DNA of 40,377 bases. It comes from Alphaproteobacteria bacterium. Its GTDB lineage: Bacteria; Pseudomonadota; Alphaproteobacteria; JAAEOK01. The notes beneath the pieces are model-generated. The model was given only the letters and a program-made list of their open reading frames with translations. It made no database searches and was not told the DNA's origin. How positions within the stretch are numbered: position 1 is the stretch's first letter; each line of letters starts with the position of its first letter. Location: assembly GCA_024244705.1 (NCBI GenBank), contig JAAEOK010000086.1, positions 1-40,377 of the forward strand. Reading direction: 5' to 3'. Both the position numbers and the translations under genes were made by a program. Below are positions 1-8,306 of this stretch, piece by piece.

Positions 1-162
1 CGAAGTCCGGCCGCACCAAAATCGTCTCGAAGTGAAACCGGAGAACCCATGGCAAACCTCCATCCGTTTGCCATCTTGAATCAGAAAAACACCGTTCCGG
101 AAAGCCCCTATATGAGTCCCACTCACAGAGACTTGGTATAAACGAACATCCTCATCCGAATA

Positions 163-255
163 ATTGGAATTTAATGAATAAAAGATCTCGCCGGTTAGCA
201 GCTCGTCCCGGAGGCGGCCATTGAAGCTCTCATTTTAGCCGTTTTCCCAAGGCAC
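163..255 (-). pseudogene. IS3-family transposase remnant
   Basis: Read on the minus strand, about 250 down to 165 gives the PWENG / NESFNGRLRDELL / GEIFYSL block that surrounds the last catalytic acidic region of IS3-family (IS2/IS407-like) OrfB transposases. A TAA stop at 238-240 replaces the residue normally found between WENG and NESF. Downstream of GEIFYSL the sequence no longer matches a transposase, and upstream the match fades after PWENG. No inverted repeats or OrfA were found, so this is a decayed scrap, not an active element. It lies in an AT-rich patch compared with the rest of the window. Confidence 0.6.
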
Positions 256-506
256 GCCGAGTCTTGGATTCAACGGTAGGTGAATGTCGACGGTTTGATT
301 CGGTCAGAGCGGTTGAGATTTTGACCCTCTTGCAGCGCACGCAGGCGCACCTCGATTCACCACGTCAGCTACCCCGAGCGCCAATCTTCCGGAGCAACTC
401 TCGTCCGACCCTACGAACGCTTATAAGGTCAAGGGACGCCGCGCCGCCTAGATAACAATTGCGTCACGTAGGTGACCGTTGCGCCGCTTCCCGCCTGCGG
501 AGCGCT
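256..506. other. No gene recognised
   Basis: This gap lies between the transposase scrap and the lipoprotein stop codon. Short open frames exist on the plus strand (for example 264-455), but they lack a ribosome binding site and recognisable composition. I see no RNA gene or terminator. Confidence 0.4.
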
Positions 507-1730
507 TTATTGGCCGCAATCGACGTTGGAAAGGATTCGTGGGCTCTGCGCCACACCCCGCGCATCCGCCCGCCCGGTGCGGAGTCCGAAATAGCAATCG
601 CAATTGTTGGCCGGGACGGACGGCGATCCGTGTAGGAAGACATGGAAGAATGCGTCCATGTGGAACGGTTCCAGCCCCTTCAGGGCCCGTGTCGGCCGAT
701 TGTTCAGGCCCGGTGCATCGATCCAGTGAACGATGTCGGGTGCCTCGTAGGACTTCAGCCGGCCGGTGATTTCGCGATTGCTTGAACGCGCCTGCACAAC
801 GTAGCCCCAGCCATCCGTCGTCAGTTTGCTCGCATCCTTCGAGGTATCATATGGATAGTCGGTTCCGTCCTTCTTCTTGTTCTTGGCTACCTGATTTTGT
901 GTGCCGGCGTTGAAAGTAATTGTCGAGTTGATGTTTTGCCCCTCGCTACAAAGCGCCACCATACCCTGTTGGATGCCCTGCCATGCACCATCGGGTATGG
1001 CTCCTTGTTGAGGCTCGTTGATGATTGCGTAGGTGAAGTGCGCTTCGAATTTCATGGTGCTTGTGAACCGCGGCGTCGACCGGACATTGCCGGCGCGGTG
1101 GGGGCCGAGACGGTTGCCGCCAAGATTGTTGGAGAAACTGCCCAAGTTCCCATCCGGGCGCTTGGTGCGGTCGATTTTGACCTCCTTCCCCGTGCACCGG
1201 CAGCCGATATTCGGGAAACGCCGTCGCAACAGGCGCCGCAATGTATCGCGATTGCGGATCTCGGTTTGGACGAGGTCGGATAGTGCCTCGATTTCTGCGT
1301 CGAATAGCGCGACCGTCGTGCATGGCTTACCGGCGACGCCTTCGGCCGCCGCACAGACGGTGATATCGCCTTTGGCCTCGATGTCGCTGAAATCGAACCC
1401 GACCACCCCGCCGCCCAGTGCGACGTCACCGATGGTGACCGCATTGGATGGCGGTGCGTCGATGGGCTGTCCCGAACTTGCCGTAATGTTGAACAGAACC
1501 GGCGTTTCGAGTAGGGGATCGAGATCCTGTCCGTCGACGAAGACCAACAGCATGAACCCGTTGGGGTCACCGACACCGAACTCATCGGGGGCGGTAATCG
1601 CCGTGAATTCCGGCTTGAGTGGCGGTCGGTCGGGGGGGCCGGCTTCTTCCGCAATCATCTTGTCGCACGCGGCAACAAAGAGGATCGTCAAGGTCAGAGC
1701 GCTGAGCGTGATTGGTCGATGGGCCTTCAT
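507..1730 (-). CDS. Orphan secreted lipoprotein, function unknown
   Basis: The start is set at 1730, not at the longer open frame to 1835. The ATG at 1730 is preceded by GGAG with an 8-nt spacer and begins a clear lipoprotein signal peptide: MKAHRPITL, a hydrophobic stretch, then the lipobox FVAAC with Cys at about residue 21. The mature part (about 385 residues) is predicted to be anchored in a membrane facing the periplasm. It has two Cys-rich spots (GCRCTG near the middle and NNCDCYFG near the end), and a middle section rich in Asn, Lys and Arg. I do not recognise the family. Neighbours are unrelated, and the gene ends close to the decayed transposase. The call as a real lipoprotein is fairly safe; no function is proposed. 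Confidence 0.7.
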   Translation of the reverse strand: MKAHRPITLSALTLTILFVAACDKMIAEEAGPPDRPPLKPEFTAITAPDEFGVGDPNGFMLLVFVDGQDLDPLLETPVLFNITASSGQPIDAPPSNAVTIGDVALGGGVVGFDFSDIEAKGDITVCAAAEGVAGKPCTTVALFDAEIEALSDLVQTEIRNRDTLRRLLRRRFPNIGCRCTGKEVKIDRTKRPDGNLGSFSNNLGGNRLGPHRAGNVRSTPRFTSTMKFEAHFTYAIINEPQQGAIPDGAWQGIQQGMVALCSEGQNINSTITFNAGTQNQVAKNKKKDGTDYPYDTSKDASKLTTDGWGYVVQARSSNREITGRLKSYEAPDIVHWIDAPGLNNRPTRALKGLEPFHMDAFFHVFLHGSPSVPANNCDCYFGLRTGRADARGVAQSPRILSNVDCGQ

Positions 1731-1970
1731 TCGGCAATCTCCAAATGACCCCTCGAACTGGATCCGATGGTAGCCGAAGATCGTGCATTGGGGAAGGTCG
1801 AGGTGAGCTATTCGCAAATTGTTAACGGATTTCACATCTTCCGTCTAAAACACCGCACCGTGACATGGCGCACCGCCTTGGCTCCGGACCCGACCGGCTG
1901 CTCCCGCCGGGCGGTAAGCGACTTGGAGATTGATGTTGGCGGGCGGGCGCGGTCGCCAGTGGCGCACCGT

Positions 1971-3374
1971 CTAGGTGCTGGACAGGTGCTCCAAAATCGC
2001 CCGGAATCTCTTGAGCGGGTGGTGATCGCGCATCATCGCCAGCGGAACGCTGAAATGGCCACGGCGCGAGATGAACCGGTTCTCGGCCGGAATCCCCCAG
2101 TCCTCGATCAACACCCTTGCGCTATCGAACGGCGTGACATCGTCCCGATTGCCAAGCACGGTGACGATGTTCTCGGGTGCCATTGCCGGCTTGCCCTGAA
2201 TGTCGAGCAGGGGCATGTAGCGGCGCATCTCATCGGTGCTCCAACCCTTGGCCTCGGTCGCTTCGGCAATCCCCCAGGCTTTGGCCAGCGAGCCACGCAC
2301 GACGGCATCCTCGATGCGCCCGCAATGGGTAATCAGAAGCATCGCATCGGGCTGCAAGCGGCGCGGCCAAGATCGCGATCTGTCGGCGATGACCTGTGCC
2401 GTCATCGCCCCCAAGCTGGAGCCACCGATGCCGATCGGCGCATTGGTGGCGCGGCGGAACCGGTCGATCAATACAGACCATTCGCGGGCCGCCGCGGTGA
2501 AATGGTCGAGCGCGCCCAGCGGCGCCGTCGCGATGAACCTCTCGCCGCCGTAGCGGCCGGGCGGTACCCGGCGGCCGTGCCACGGAGCCTCCGGACGAAC
2601 GACCCGGATGCCCATCGCGACCATCGCCTCGACTTCGTCGACGACACCGCGCCAGTGGTCGAATTCGACGCAGATGCCGTGGCCGAAAATCACGGTCGGG
2701 GCGGTGTCGGCGTCGGGCGGCTCATAGACCCGTGCGACGACCCGATCGTTCATGCGCGCCGAGGGCGACCGGAAGCGCAACCAATAACTCCGTCCGCCGT
2801 CCGACCGGGCCACGGCATGGGACTCGGTGACTTCGGGCATCTCCGCCGGCGGCGCGAAGGCACGGGCCGGATCGACGACCAGTTCGTCATAGATAGCGGC
2901 GACCTCGCTTGGCGCCGGGATATCCCAGCGTACCGGCGGAACGCGCGCCGCCAGCCGCAGCGGGATAAACAGGCCGCGCCGGCTGTTGTAGTCGTCGCGT
3001 GCCTCGAGGCGGTTGCGCTCGACCGCCGCGCGAATCTCGGGGCTGCGTTCGTCCGAACCGAAGAATGTGGCCTCCCATTCGCGTTCGACACCGACGACCC
3101 GCTTGCGAACGTCCTCGAACGTATCAAGGCGGTTGCCGAGGCAACGCCTGAGGCGCGGCGTCGTGCTAAGCTCGGCCTCATCGAAAAAGCGCTCGACGGA
3201 ACCGTCGGCGGCACGCGCCGCAGCCCATAGCCGCGACAGCGGAAAGAACCAGCCAGCGATCAATTGCAAAGCCACGGCGTCGAACCAGGGCCGGGCGACC
3301 ATTTCCCCGATCGGCGTCCGCAAGCCGCCAACGACCAATTCCTGTAGGCGCGCCCGAAAGTGGTGATTCGTCAA
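1971..3374 (-). CDS. Alpha/beta hydrolase family protein
   Basis: A 467-residue protein with the features of an alpha/beta hydrolase. The oxyanion strand reads TVIFGHGICVEFDHW, the nucleophile elbow is GIGGSSLGA (G-x-S-x-G type, Ser near residue 310), a candidate acid is in VLGNRDDVTPF, and the catalytic His lies in RRGHFSVPL near the C-terminus. The first 180 residues form an extra domain before the hydrolase core. The ATG at 3374 overlaps the stop codon of the upstream PlsB-like gene by 4 nt, so the two are translationally coupled. With an acyltransferase next door, a role in lipid or acyl-ester metabolism is plausible, but the substrate cannot be read from the sequence. No signal peptide is seen, so a cytoplasmic location is likely. 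Confidence 0.8.
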   Translation of the reverse strand: MTNHHFRARLQELVVGGLRTPIGEMVARPWFDAVALQLIAGWFFPLSRLWAAARAADGSVERFFDEAELSTTPRLRRCLGNRLDTFEDVRKRVVGVEREWEATFFGSDERSPEIRAAVERNRLEARDDYNSRRGLFIPLRLAARVPPVRWDIPAPSEVAAIYDELVVDPARAFAPPAEMPEVTESHAVARSDGGRSYWLRFRSPSARMNDRVVARVYEPPDADTAPTVIFGHGICVEFDHWRGVVDEVEAMVAMGIRVVRPEAPWHGRRVPPGRYGGERFIATAPLGALDHFTAAAREWSVLIDRFRRATNAPIGIGGSSLGAMTAQVIADRSRSWPRRLQPDAMLLITHCGRIEDAVVRGSLAKAWGIAEATEAKGWSTDEMRRYMPLLDIQGKPAMAPENIVTVLGNRDDVTPFDSARVLIEDWGIPAENRFISRRGHFSVPLAMMRDHHPLKRFRAILEHLSST

Positions 3375-4771
3375 TTTTTTGAGACCTCCATCAGCCGGGC
3401 ACGCAACTGGACGATGGAATTGGCGTAGTAGTTGAGAAGCGCCCGCTCTTCGTCGCGCGGTGCCACCCTTCCTTGCTCATCGATCACGACCAGCCGCCGT
3501 TCCGTGAGCATGGCCATGCCGGCATTCAATGCGTCGTCTTCGCGGCCCTCCTCGAAGCCAATATGGGCACCGAGCTCGCGCAATGCCTCCATTTCTTCGT
3601 GCGTGCGGCGTTTTAGCTCAGTCACGGGCGATGGCTCACGCGATTCGAGCAGAGTCATGGCGATGAGAGGGACCGCGAGTACCGGGATAACCTCGAGTGT
3701 GCGCTCCGTAAGATCCCGAGCGAGATCCTCGACGGCCTCGAAGAACACCGCTCGGTCGCATTTTCGTAGGTCGATGTCGCGCTTCTCCGACCAGGCGCGT
3801 AGTGACAGGGGCTGCCCGAAGCTGGCACTGGCGACGCCGAATCCGCGGTAGCGGCCAGCGAGCTTGCGCCAAATTTGTTGGATTGCGAAACGGCTGGTTG
3901 AGGCGAGAACGAAGAACGCGCTGCTGCCGCGAAAGTCCTTCGCGGTGTTCTCGATCAATATGCGTTCCTCGATCACGGCGTCGAAGTTGGTGCCGACCGG
4001 GATGAACAGAATGTCGGAGGTTTTGTCGGGGTCGAACCCGCCGCAAATGTAGCCGAGGAGGCCGAGTTTGGGCGCGTTCACCATGCCGTTACGCGACAAT
4101 TGTCCTTCGCCGAAGATAGCGTGGGGCACGCCGGCGGCGGTCGCCATCTGCACATAACGCCGAAGTACGGCGCGATAGACCGGATCGCTGGCGTCACGGC
4201 GCAGGATGTAAGCGCCGGCGAGCCGGAGTGCGGAGCGAAACGGCCAAATCCGCGCCCACTCGCCGGCGCCATAGGAAAGAGCCGCGCTCCGCGAGGCGAG
4301 ATAGGTAACCAGCAGGTAGTCCATGTTACTGCGGTGGTTGATAAAGAACACCACCGTCGTATCGGGTGGGAAGGCGGCCAGCGCCTCCTCATGGGCCCAG
4401 CCCAATCGAACGTGGTAGAGGGCGCGAAGGAAGCGGCGGGCCAAGGTGTAACCGACGCGGAAATAGAGAATCGCATTGAACGCCGGCACCATCTCGCGGG
4501 CATAGCGCTGGACCTCGGCCGCGACCTCCTCGCGGGAGACGCCGCGCTCGGCGGCGGCCTTGCGCACCGCGGCCATGACCTCGGGGTCGTAGGTCAGCCG
4601 GTCGATGAGGACGTCGCGCCTTGTTAGCTGAAAGGTCGGCAGTTGTAGCCGAAGCCGCGCGTTGACGTCGTCGATGACCCGGTTCATCCGTCGCCGCAGG
4701 TACCAGCGCCCGGCCGGCATGACGAAGAGACGGGCGACGGCATAGGTCGACAGCACGACAAGCACGACCAA
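3371..4771 (-). CDS. Glycerol-3-phosphate O-acyltransferase family (PlsB-like)
   Basis: This protein carries the PlsC/PlsB acyltransferase motifs in order. Motif I is NHRSNMD (the HX4D catalytic pair, near residue 145), followed by a glycerol-phosphate-binding-like block IFGEGQLSRNG and a motif III-like FIPVGTNFDAVIEE. The length (466) is shorter than E. coli PlsB (about 800) but fits the reduced PlsB-like group of Proteobacteria. An N-terminal hydrophobic helix (WLLVVLVVLSTYAVARLF) suggests inner-membrane anchoring. The predicted role is acylation of glycerol 3-phosphate or a related acceptor. The start is uncertain: the frame opens after a TGA, and a TTG at 4771, a GTG at 4765 and a CTG a few codons upstream behind GAGGG are all possible. 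It leads the unit with the hydrolase. Confidence 0.8.
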   Translation of the reverse strand: MVVLVVLSTYAVARLFVMPAGRWYLRRRMNRVIDDVNARLRLQLPTFQLTRRDVLIDRLTYDPEVMAAVRKAAAERGVSREEVAAEVQRYAREMVPAFNAILYFRVGYTLARRFLRALYHVRLGWAHEEALAAFPPDTTVVFFINHRSNMDYLLVTYLASRSAALSYGAGEWARIWPFRSALRLAGAYILRRDASDPVYRAVLRRYVQMATAAGVPHAIFGEGQLSRNGMVNAPKLGLLGYICGGFDPDKTSDILFIPVGTNFDAVIEERILIENTAKDFRGSSAFFVLASTSRFAIQQIWRKLAGRYRGFGVASASFGQPLSLRAWSEKRDIDLRKCDRAVFFEAVEDLARDLTERTLEVIPVLAVPLIAMTLLESREPSPVTELKRRTHEEMEALRELGAHIGFEEGREDDALNAGMAMLTERRLVVIDEQGRVAPRDEERALLNYYANSIVQLRARLMEVSKN

Positions 4772-5119
4772 TAGCCAGATAGGAACGGTCAGCGCAGCCC
4801 TCGCCCAATTGTTTCACCAAACCGTGCCGCATCCGGCCGGCCCGCCGGAAGTCTGCCCGATATCCGGCGGCGTGGGAATACTGGTGGCGGACATCGCTCC
4901 GGTCGACCCGAACCTACCATGGACAAGCCGTCGCGATTGCTCGTCCAGGGCCGCCGCAGGCTGATTTCACTGTTCTCGAAACCGGTCTCACATGCGACGC
5001 AAAAAAGAGGTTGGCGCGCGCAGGCACCAACCTCTTCTCTTAGGCAGATTGTTCGGGCCCTACTTTGTCGGCGACGACAGCCGGCGGTCTATGCGAGCCC
5101 GATCTTCGTTACAACTCCC
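4772..5119. other. Intergenic stretch without a gene
   Basis: Nothing coding is supported here. It contains the minus-strand terminator at 5001-5040 that once served the truncated substrate-binding protein gene, and whatever promoter drives the PlsB-like unit. No clear -35/-10 pair was recognised. Confidence 0.5.
5001..5040 (-). terminator. Rho-independent terminator
   Basis: Perfect 10-bp inverted repeat: AAGAGGTTGG at 5005-5014 and CCAACCTCTT at 5027-5036, with a 12-nt GC-rich loop. On the minus strand the stem runs straight into TTTTTT. It lies about 85 nt after the TAA (5120-5122) of the truncated substrate-binding protein gene, so it is that gene's original terminator. Confidence 0.8.
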
Positions 5120-5497
5120 TTACTGCAGGGCCTCTCCGATTATCGCGCAATCGATCCCGGTACTCGGATCGATGGTCCGATCCATGAGGCCGAAATTGAT
5201 CCACCATTTGTTGGTCAGCGCCCAATGGTCCTCCATTTGGCCGTTGTGCTGACCGAAGGGCGGGTCACCATCTTTAACGCCGCAGAATTTGCCGGCTTCG
5301 TCGAGGCTGTACATGTAGAGCGTTCCGTCTTCGGGGTTGTTCTCTCCGCCCAGAATCGATTTCACATCGTCGACGGAAAAGCCCACCGACTCGGCAATGA
5401 TATCGTTGGCCTCGGTCGCGTTGGCGCGCCACCATTCGACGCCGGCGAACAAGGCGGCGGGGCTCATCGCGATGGAATCGATCGAGATCTTTCGCGC
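5120..5497 (-). pseudogene. 3' fragment of a NitT/TauT-type ABC substrate-binding protein
   Basis: The minus frame ending at TAA 5120-5122 encodes about 120 residues typical of the C-terminus of nitrate/sulfonate/taurine-type periplasmic binding proteins. It includes EWWRANATEANDIIAE, GVKDGDPPFGQHNGQ, and the closing HWALTNKWWINFGLMDRTID and IDCAIIGEAL. The usual 200 or more N-terminal residues, including the signal peptide, are missing. Family-like sequence stops near 5497, just before the plus-strand Rieske gene, and the frame beyond it is only the shadow of that gene. The intact terminator downstream indicates a once functional gene cut by a deletion or rearrangement with its breakpoint near 5500. 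Assignment to the binding-protein family is from recognised motifs; the exact ligand is unknown. Confidence 0.65.
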
Positions 5498-5515
5498 AGG
5501 CTGAGTGCGGAAGTC

Positions 5516-5848
5516 ATGGATTTTCAGGCCGTGTGCAAGCTGGACGACCTGTGGGAAGGGGAGATGGAGGTTTTCGACATCGGCGATCAGGAGGTATTGC
5601 TCGTGCACGCGCCGGGTGGCGAGGTCCGCGCCTACGATCCGGTCTGTCCCCACCAGGATCATCCGTTGGTCGAAGGGAGCCTCGACGGCTGCGTGCTCAC
5701 CTGCGCTGCCCATCTGTGGCAGTTCGATGTGGTTACCGGCGCGGGGGTCAACCCGGAAGGGGTCACGTTGCGCAGCTTTCCGGTCAAGGTTGAGGACGAG
5801 GTCGTCATGGTCGCCTTGCCGCTACCGGATCAGGCACCGGCAGGATAG
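5516..5848 (+). CDS. tmoC: Rieske-type ferredoxin of a four-component diiron monooxygenase (TmoC-like)
   Basis: A 110-residue Rieske ferredoxin with the two cluster-binding motifs CPH (in VCPHQDHPL) and CAAH (in LTCAAHLW), about 17 residues apart, giving two Cys and two His ligands for a [2Fe-2S] centre. Size and motif match the TmoC/XamoC ferredoxins that carry electrons from the NADH reductase to the hydroxylase of toluene- and alkene-monooxygenases. The ATG at 5516 was chosen because homology starts at MDFQAVCKLDDLW; the open frame extends further upstream only through non-homologous sequence. It is the first gene of the remaining operon and is followed 15 nt later by the effector gene. 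In known operons the hydroxylase alpha and gamma genes precede it; here they are absent. Confidence 0.85.
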   Translation: MDFQAVCKLDDLWEGEMEVFDIGDQEVLLVHAPGGEVRAYDPVCPHQDHPLVEGSLDGCVLTCAAHLWQFDVVTGAGVNPEGVTLRSFPVKVEDEVVMVALPLPDQAPAG

Positions 5849-5863
5849 AGGGAGGGACTGGAC

Positions 5864-6157
5864 GTGTCAGAGCAATCCGGTGAAAACCGTTATGTCGGGC
5901 CGGTCATGAGATTAGGTGAAATCGCCGACGCGGTGGCTGAGGCAATCCGAGAGGACAATTCCGGACGCGAAGTCGTAGTCGAAGAACACGCATCCTACGT
6001 GCGGATCAAGGTGCCGGGCGAATGCATCCTTCGATTCGAGACCGTTAGCGATATGTTGGGCCGAGATGTCGCTGCCAGCGACATCGAGGTCAATATGCCA
6101 AGCTTTGAAGGATTTATCCGCACCGATACCGACCATATGCGGTGGGTGGCGACCTAA
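5864..6157 (+). CDS. tmoD: Monooxygenase effector/coupling protein (MmoB/DmpM family, TmoD-like)
   Basis: A small (97-residue) cofactor-free protein of the MmoB/DmpM family, which binds the hydroxylase and tunes substrate access and coupling. Typical features seen are a start resembling family members (RYVGPVMRLGEIADAVAEAI), a central beta-rich part (VVVEEHASYVRIKVPGECILRF) and the size. The start is GTG at 5864, with AGGGAGGGA a few bases upstream; no ATG fits the family's N-terminus. It sits between the Rieske gene and the beta-subunit gene, the same place as in tmo and xamo operons. Without an alpha subunit in this window its partner is not evident. Confidence 0.85.
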   Translation: MSEQSGENRYVGPVMRLGEIADAVAEAIREDNSGREVVVEEHASYVRIKVPGECILRFETVSDMLGRDVAASDIEVNMPSFEGFIRTDTDHMRWVAT

Positions 6158-6201
6158 GTCGGGAGCTTGCGCATACCACAATTGGTAGGGAGGAAGAGAC
6201 G

Positions 6202-7191
6202 ATGGCCGTCGAATTGAAAGGCATGAAGACCTGGAGCGGATTGGCCAAGAACAAACGGCGCCCCAGCGAGTATGAGGTCGTGTCGACCAACCTCCAAACC
6301 CGAAATCGCCATCGCGAACAGGCTTACGAACTGTCACCGGCACCGCTGCTGGCAATGAACGAATGGTATATGCGCAATGTCTTCGACAGTCCCCTGCAGC
6401 ACGACGACTGGGAGGCGTTCAGAGACCCTGACGAACTGATCTACCGTGTTTACACGCGGAGTCAGGACGGCCAGGAGGAATACATCGATGGCCTGCTCGA
6501 CGAGCACAACGAGATCGGCCACGACGAAACGCTGTCGCCCGAATGGTTGGCCTCCCTCGAACGTCTTTATACGCCGCGACGCTACCTCCAGATGGCGCTT
6601 CAGATGGGTGCCGCGTATCTCGTGCAGATTGCCCCGGCGAGCACGATCACGACTGCCGCCGGGTTTCAGGAAGGCGATGAATTTCGCTGGCTTTCGCGGA
6701 TTGCCTACCGCACACGGGAACTGCAACTTGCCCATCCGGCCCTTGGCTTCGGCAAGACCGAGCGCCAATGATGGGAGCAAGATCCAGCCTGGCAGGGTCT
6801 TCGAGAATTGTTGGAACGGACCTTGGCGACATACGATTGGGGCGAGAACTTTGTCGCCCTCAACCTGGTCGCCAAACCGGCGGCGGATGAGGCATTGCGT
6901 CAACTCGGTCATACCGCGCGCCGATTCGGCGACCAATTGCTCGCATTGCTGGTCGACAATCAAATGCGGGACAGCGAGCGATCCCGGCGTTGGAGCGCCG
7001 CCGTGGTCGAGTTCACCTCGGACCGGGAATCGAACAAGGCCGTGATCGGCGAGTGGATCGAGAAATGGAAGCCGCTTGCGGTGCAGGCTATTACCGCCTA
7101 CTGCGGGGCGCTGCCGGAAAGCGACGACGCGGCCGCCTCCGCATTGACAGAGGTCGAAAAATTCCACCGCAGCCTTGGCCTCGTGCAGTGA
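6202..7191 (+). pseudogene. tmoE: Hydroxylase beta subunit (TmoE-like) interrupted by an in-frame TGA
   Basis: ATG 6202 follows a strong GGGAGGAAG ribosome binding site. The frame encodes 189 residues (MKTWSGLAK, a conserved RPSEYEVVST stretch, and others) up to TGA at 6769-6771. The same frame then continues with no shift as WEQDPAWQGLRELLERTL and TYDWGENFVALNLV to the stop at 7191, which is the expected second half of the beta subunit. Read through, it gives 329 residues with the stop position, close to the usual length (about 327). One substitution therefore splits an otherwise well-kept gene. Either it is a recent pseudogene, the stop is partly read through, or the base is a sequencing error. 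TTG codons near 6808 could in principle restart translation of the second half. The beta subunit normally scaffolds the (alpha-beta-gamma)2 hydroxylase. Confidence 0.85.
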
Positions 7192-7252
7192 TGGCGCGTT
7201 ACGGTCTTTGATCGCCGAAGGCCCGGCAAGGAACCCGAGGGGATTGCCAGGA

Positions 7253-8284
7253 ATGGAGGGCGCGCGGTCTGCGTTCAAAATCTCGGTCGAAGGCCTTGGT
7301 GAGAGCGTCGACTGCCATGCCAGTGACACCCTGCTTGGTGCCATGTTGCGTGCCGGGTTGGGCATTCCCTATGAATGCAACGCCGGTGGCTGCGGCAGCT
7401 GCAAGTTCACGCTGCTCGACGGTGAAATCTCGGAAGAACGTCCCGATGCGCCTGGTCTCAGCGCGCGCGACCGTAGGAAGGGTAAACGGTTGGCATGTAT
7501 TTGCCATCCACGAAGCGATTGTAGCATTCGAGTCACTTGCGACCCCGAGTACATAGCCAAGATTCGTCCGACCCGGAGACAGGCGCGGCTTGCCGCGCGG
7601 CAGGCGCTCACCCACGATCTATGGGAGTTTCGATTTCTCACCGACGAGGCCGCTGCGTTCCTGCCCGGCCAATACGCTAAATTTGCGCTTCCAGGTGTCG
7701 ATGGGCCGCGCGGCTACTCGATGTCCAATATCGCCAATGACGAGGGCGTGTGGGAATTCCATATCAAGCGCGTCGCCGGCGGCGCGGCGACCTCGTTTCT
7801 TTTTGACTGCCTCGAACTCGGCGAGACGATCATCATCGATGCTCCCTACAGCATCGCCCATTTGCGCGAATCGTCGGCGCGGCCGACCATCTGCATCGCC
7901 GGCGGATCCGGATTGGCGCCGATGGTATCGATCTTGCGTGCACTCGGGGCCTCGCCCGCCGGTGCCGCGGACGCGATCCTCTACTATGGCGCGCGCGGTC
8001 CGATCGACGTCGTCGAATCCGGCCTCTTCGCGGACATCCCGGGGTTCGATCCCGAAACCCGGTACCGCCCCGTCCTTTCCGACTATGAACCCGAGGCCAA
8101 TAATGGTTGGGAAGGGCCGGTTGGCTTGGTCCACGAGTTTATCGCCGATGATTTGCCGGAGGAATGCCAAGACAGCGACTTCTATATTGCGGGCCCGCCT
8201 CCGATGGTCGACGCCGTCCGGCGGCACCTCGTTCTCGACCGGGGAATCCCGGTCGAACGGCTTCACTACGACCGCTTTTTCTAG
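7253..8284 (+). CDS. tmoF: NADH:ferredoxin reductase of the monooxygenase (TmoF-like)
   Basis: About 343 residues. The N-terminal plant-type [2Fe-2S] domain has the Cys ligands in YECNAGGCGSCKF plus a distal Cys in RLACICHP. It is followed by an FAD domain (RGYSMSN, flavin-binding R-x-Y-S) and an NAD domain (CIAGGSGLAPM, YYGARGP, and a C-terminal YIAGPPPMVD). It would pass electrons from NADH to the Rieske protein. The start at ATG 7253 was preferred over an upstream in-frame ATG at 7175 because homology begins at FKISVEGLGESV and GAGGGG/CAGGA-like sites lie just upstream. No damage is visible. The next gene begins 22 nt after its stop, so it is probably co-transcribed with the triple Rid gene. 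Confidence 0.9.
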   Translation: MEGARSAFKISVEGLGESVDCHASDTLLGAMLRAGLGIPYECNAGGCGSCKFTLLDGEISEERPDAPGLSARDRRKGKRLACICHPRSDCSIRVTCDPEYIAKIRPTRRQARLAARQALTHDLWEFRFLTDEAAAFLPGQYAKFALPGVDGPRGYSMSNIANDEGVWEFHIKRVAGGAATSFLFDCLELGETIIIDAPYSIAHLRESSARPTICIAGGSGLAPMVSILRALGASPAGAADAILYYGARGPIDVVESGLFADIPGFDPETRYRPVLSDYEPEANNGWEGPVGLVHEFIADDLPEECQDSDFYIAGPPPMVDAVRRHLVLDRGIPVERLHYDRFF

Positions 8285-8306
8285 CCGGTTTGGAGCACAA
8301 CGATCC

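Noticed and set aside
1767-3230. 487-residue open frame on the plus strand
   Set aside because: It is the antisense shadow of the alpha/beta hydrolase gene; composition is Arg/His-rich with no motifs, and the opposite strand has a clear catalytic triad.
6769-6771. Selenocysteine or a reassigned TGA codon
   Set aside because: Many genes here end in TGA, so it is not reassigned. No stem-loop of the bacterial SECIS type was recognised directly after it, and the family has no Cys or selenocysteine at this place.
7590-8306. N-terminal extension of the triple Rid protein to 7590
   Set aside because: The upstream frame overlaps the whole reductase C-terminus and is Arg/Ser-rich shadow sequence; the real start is ATG 8307.
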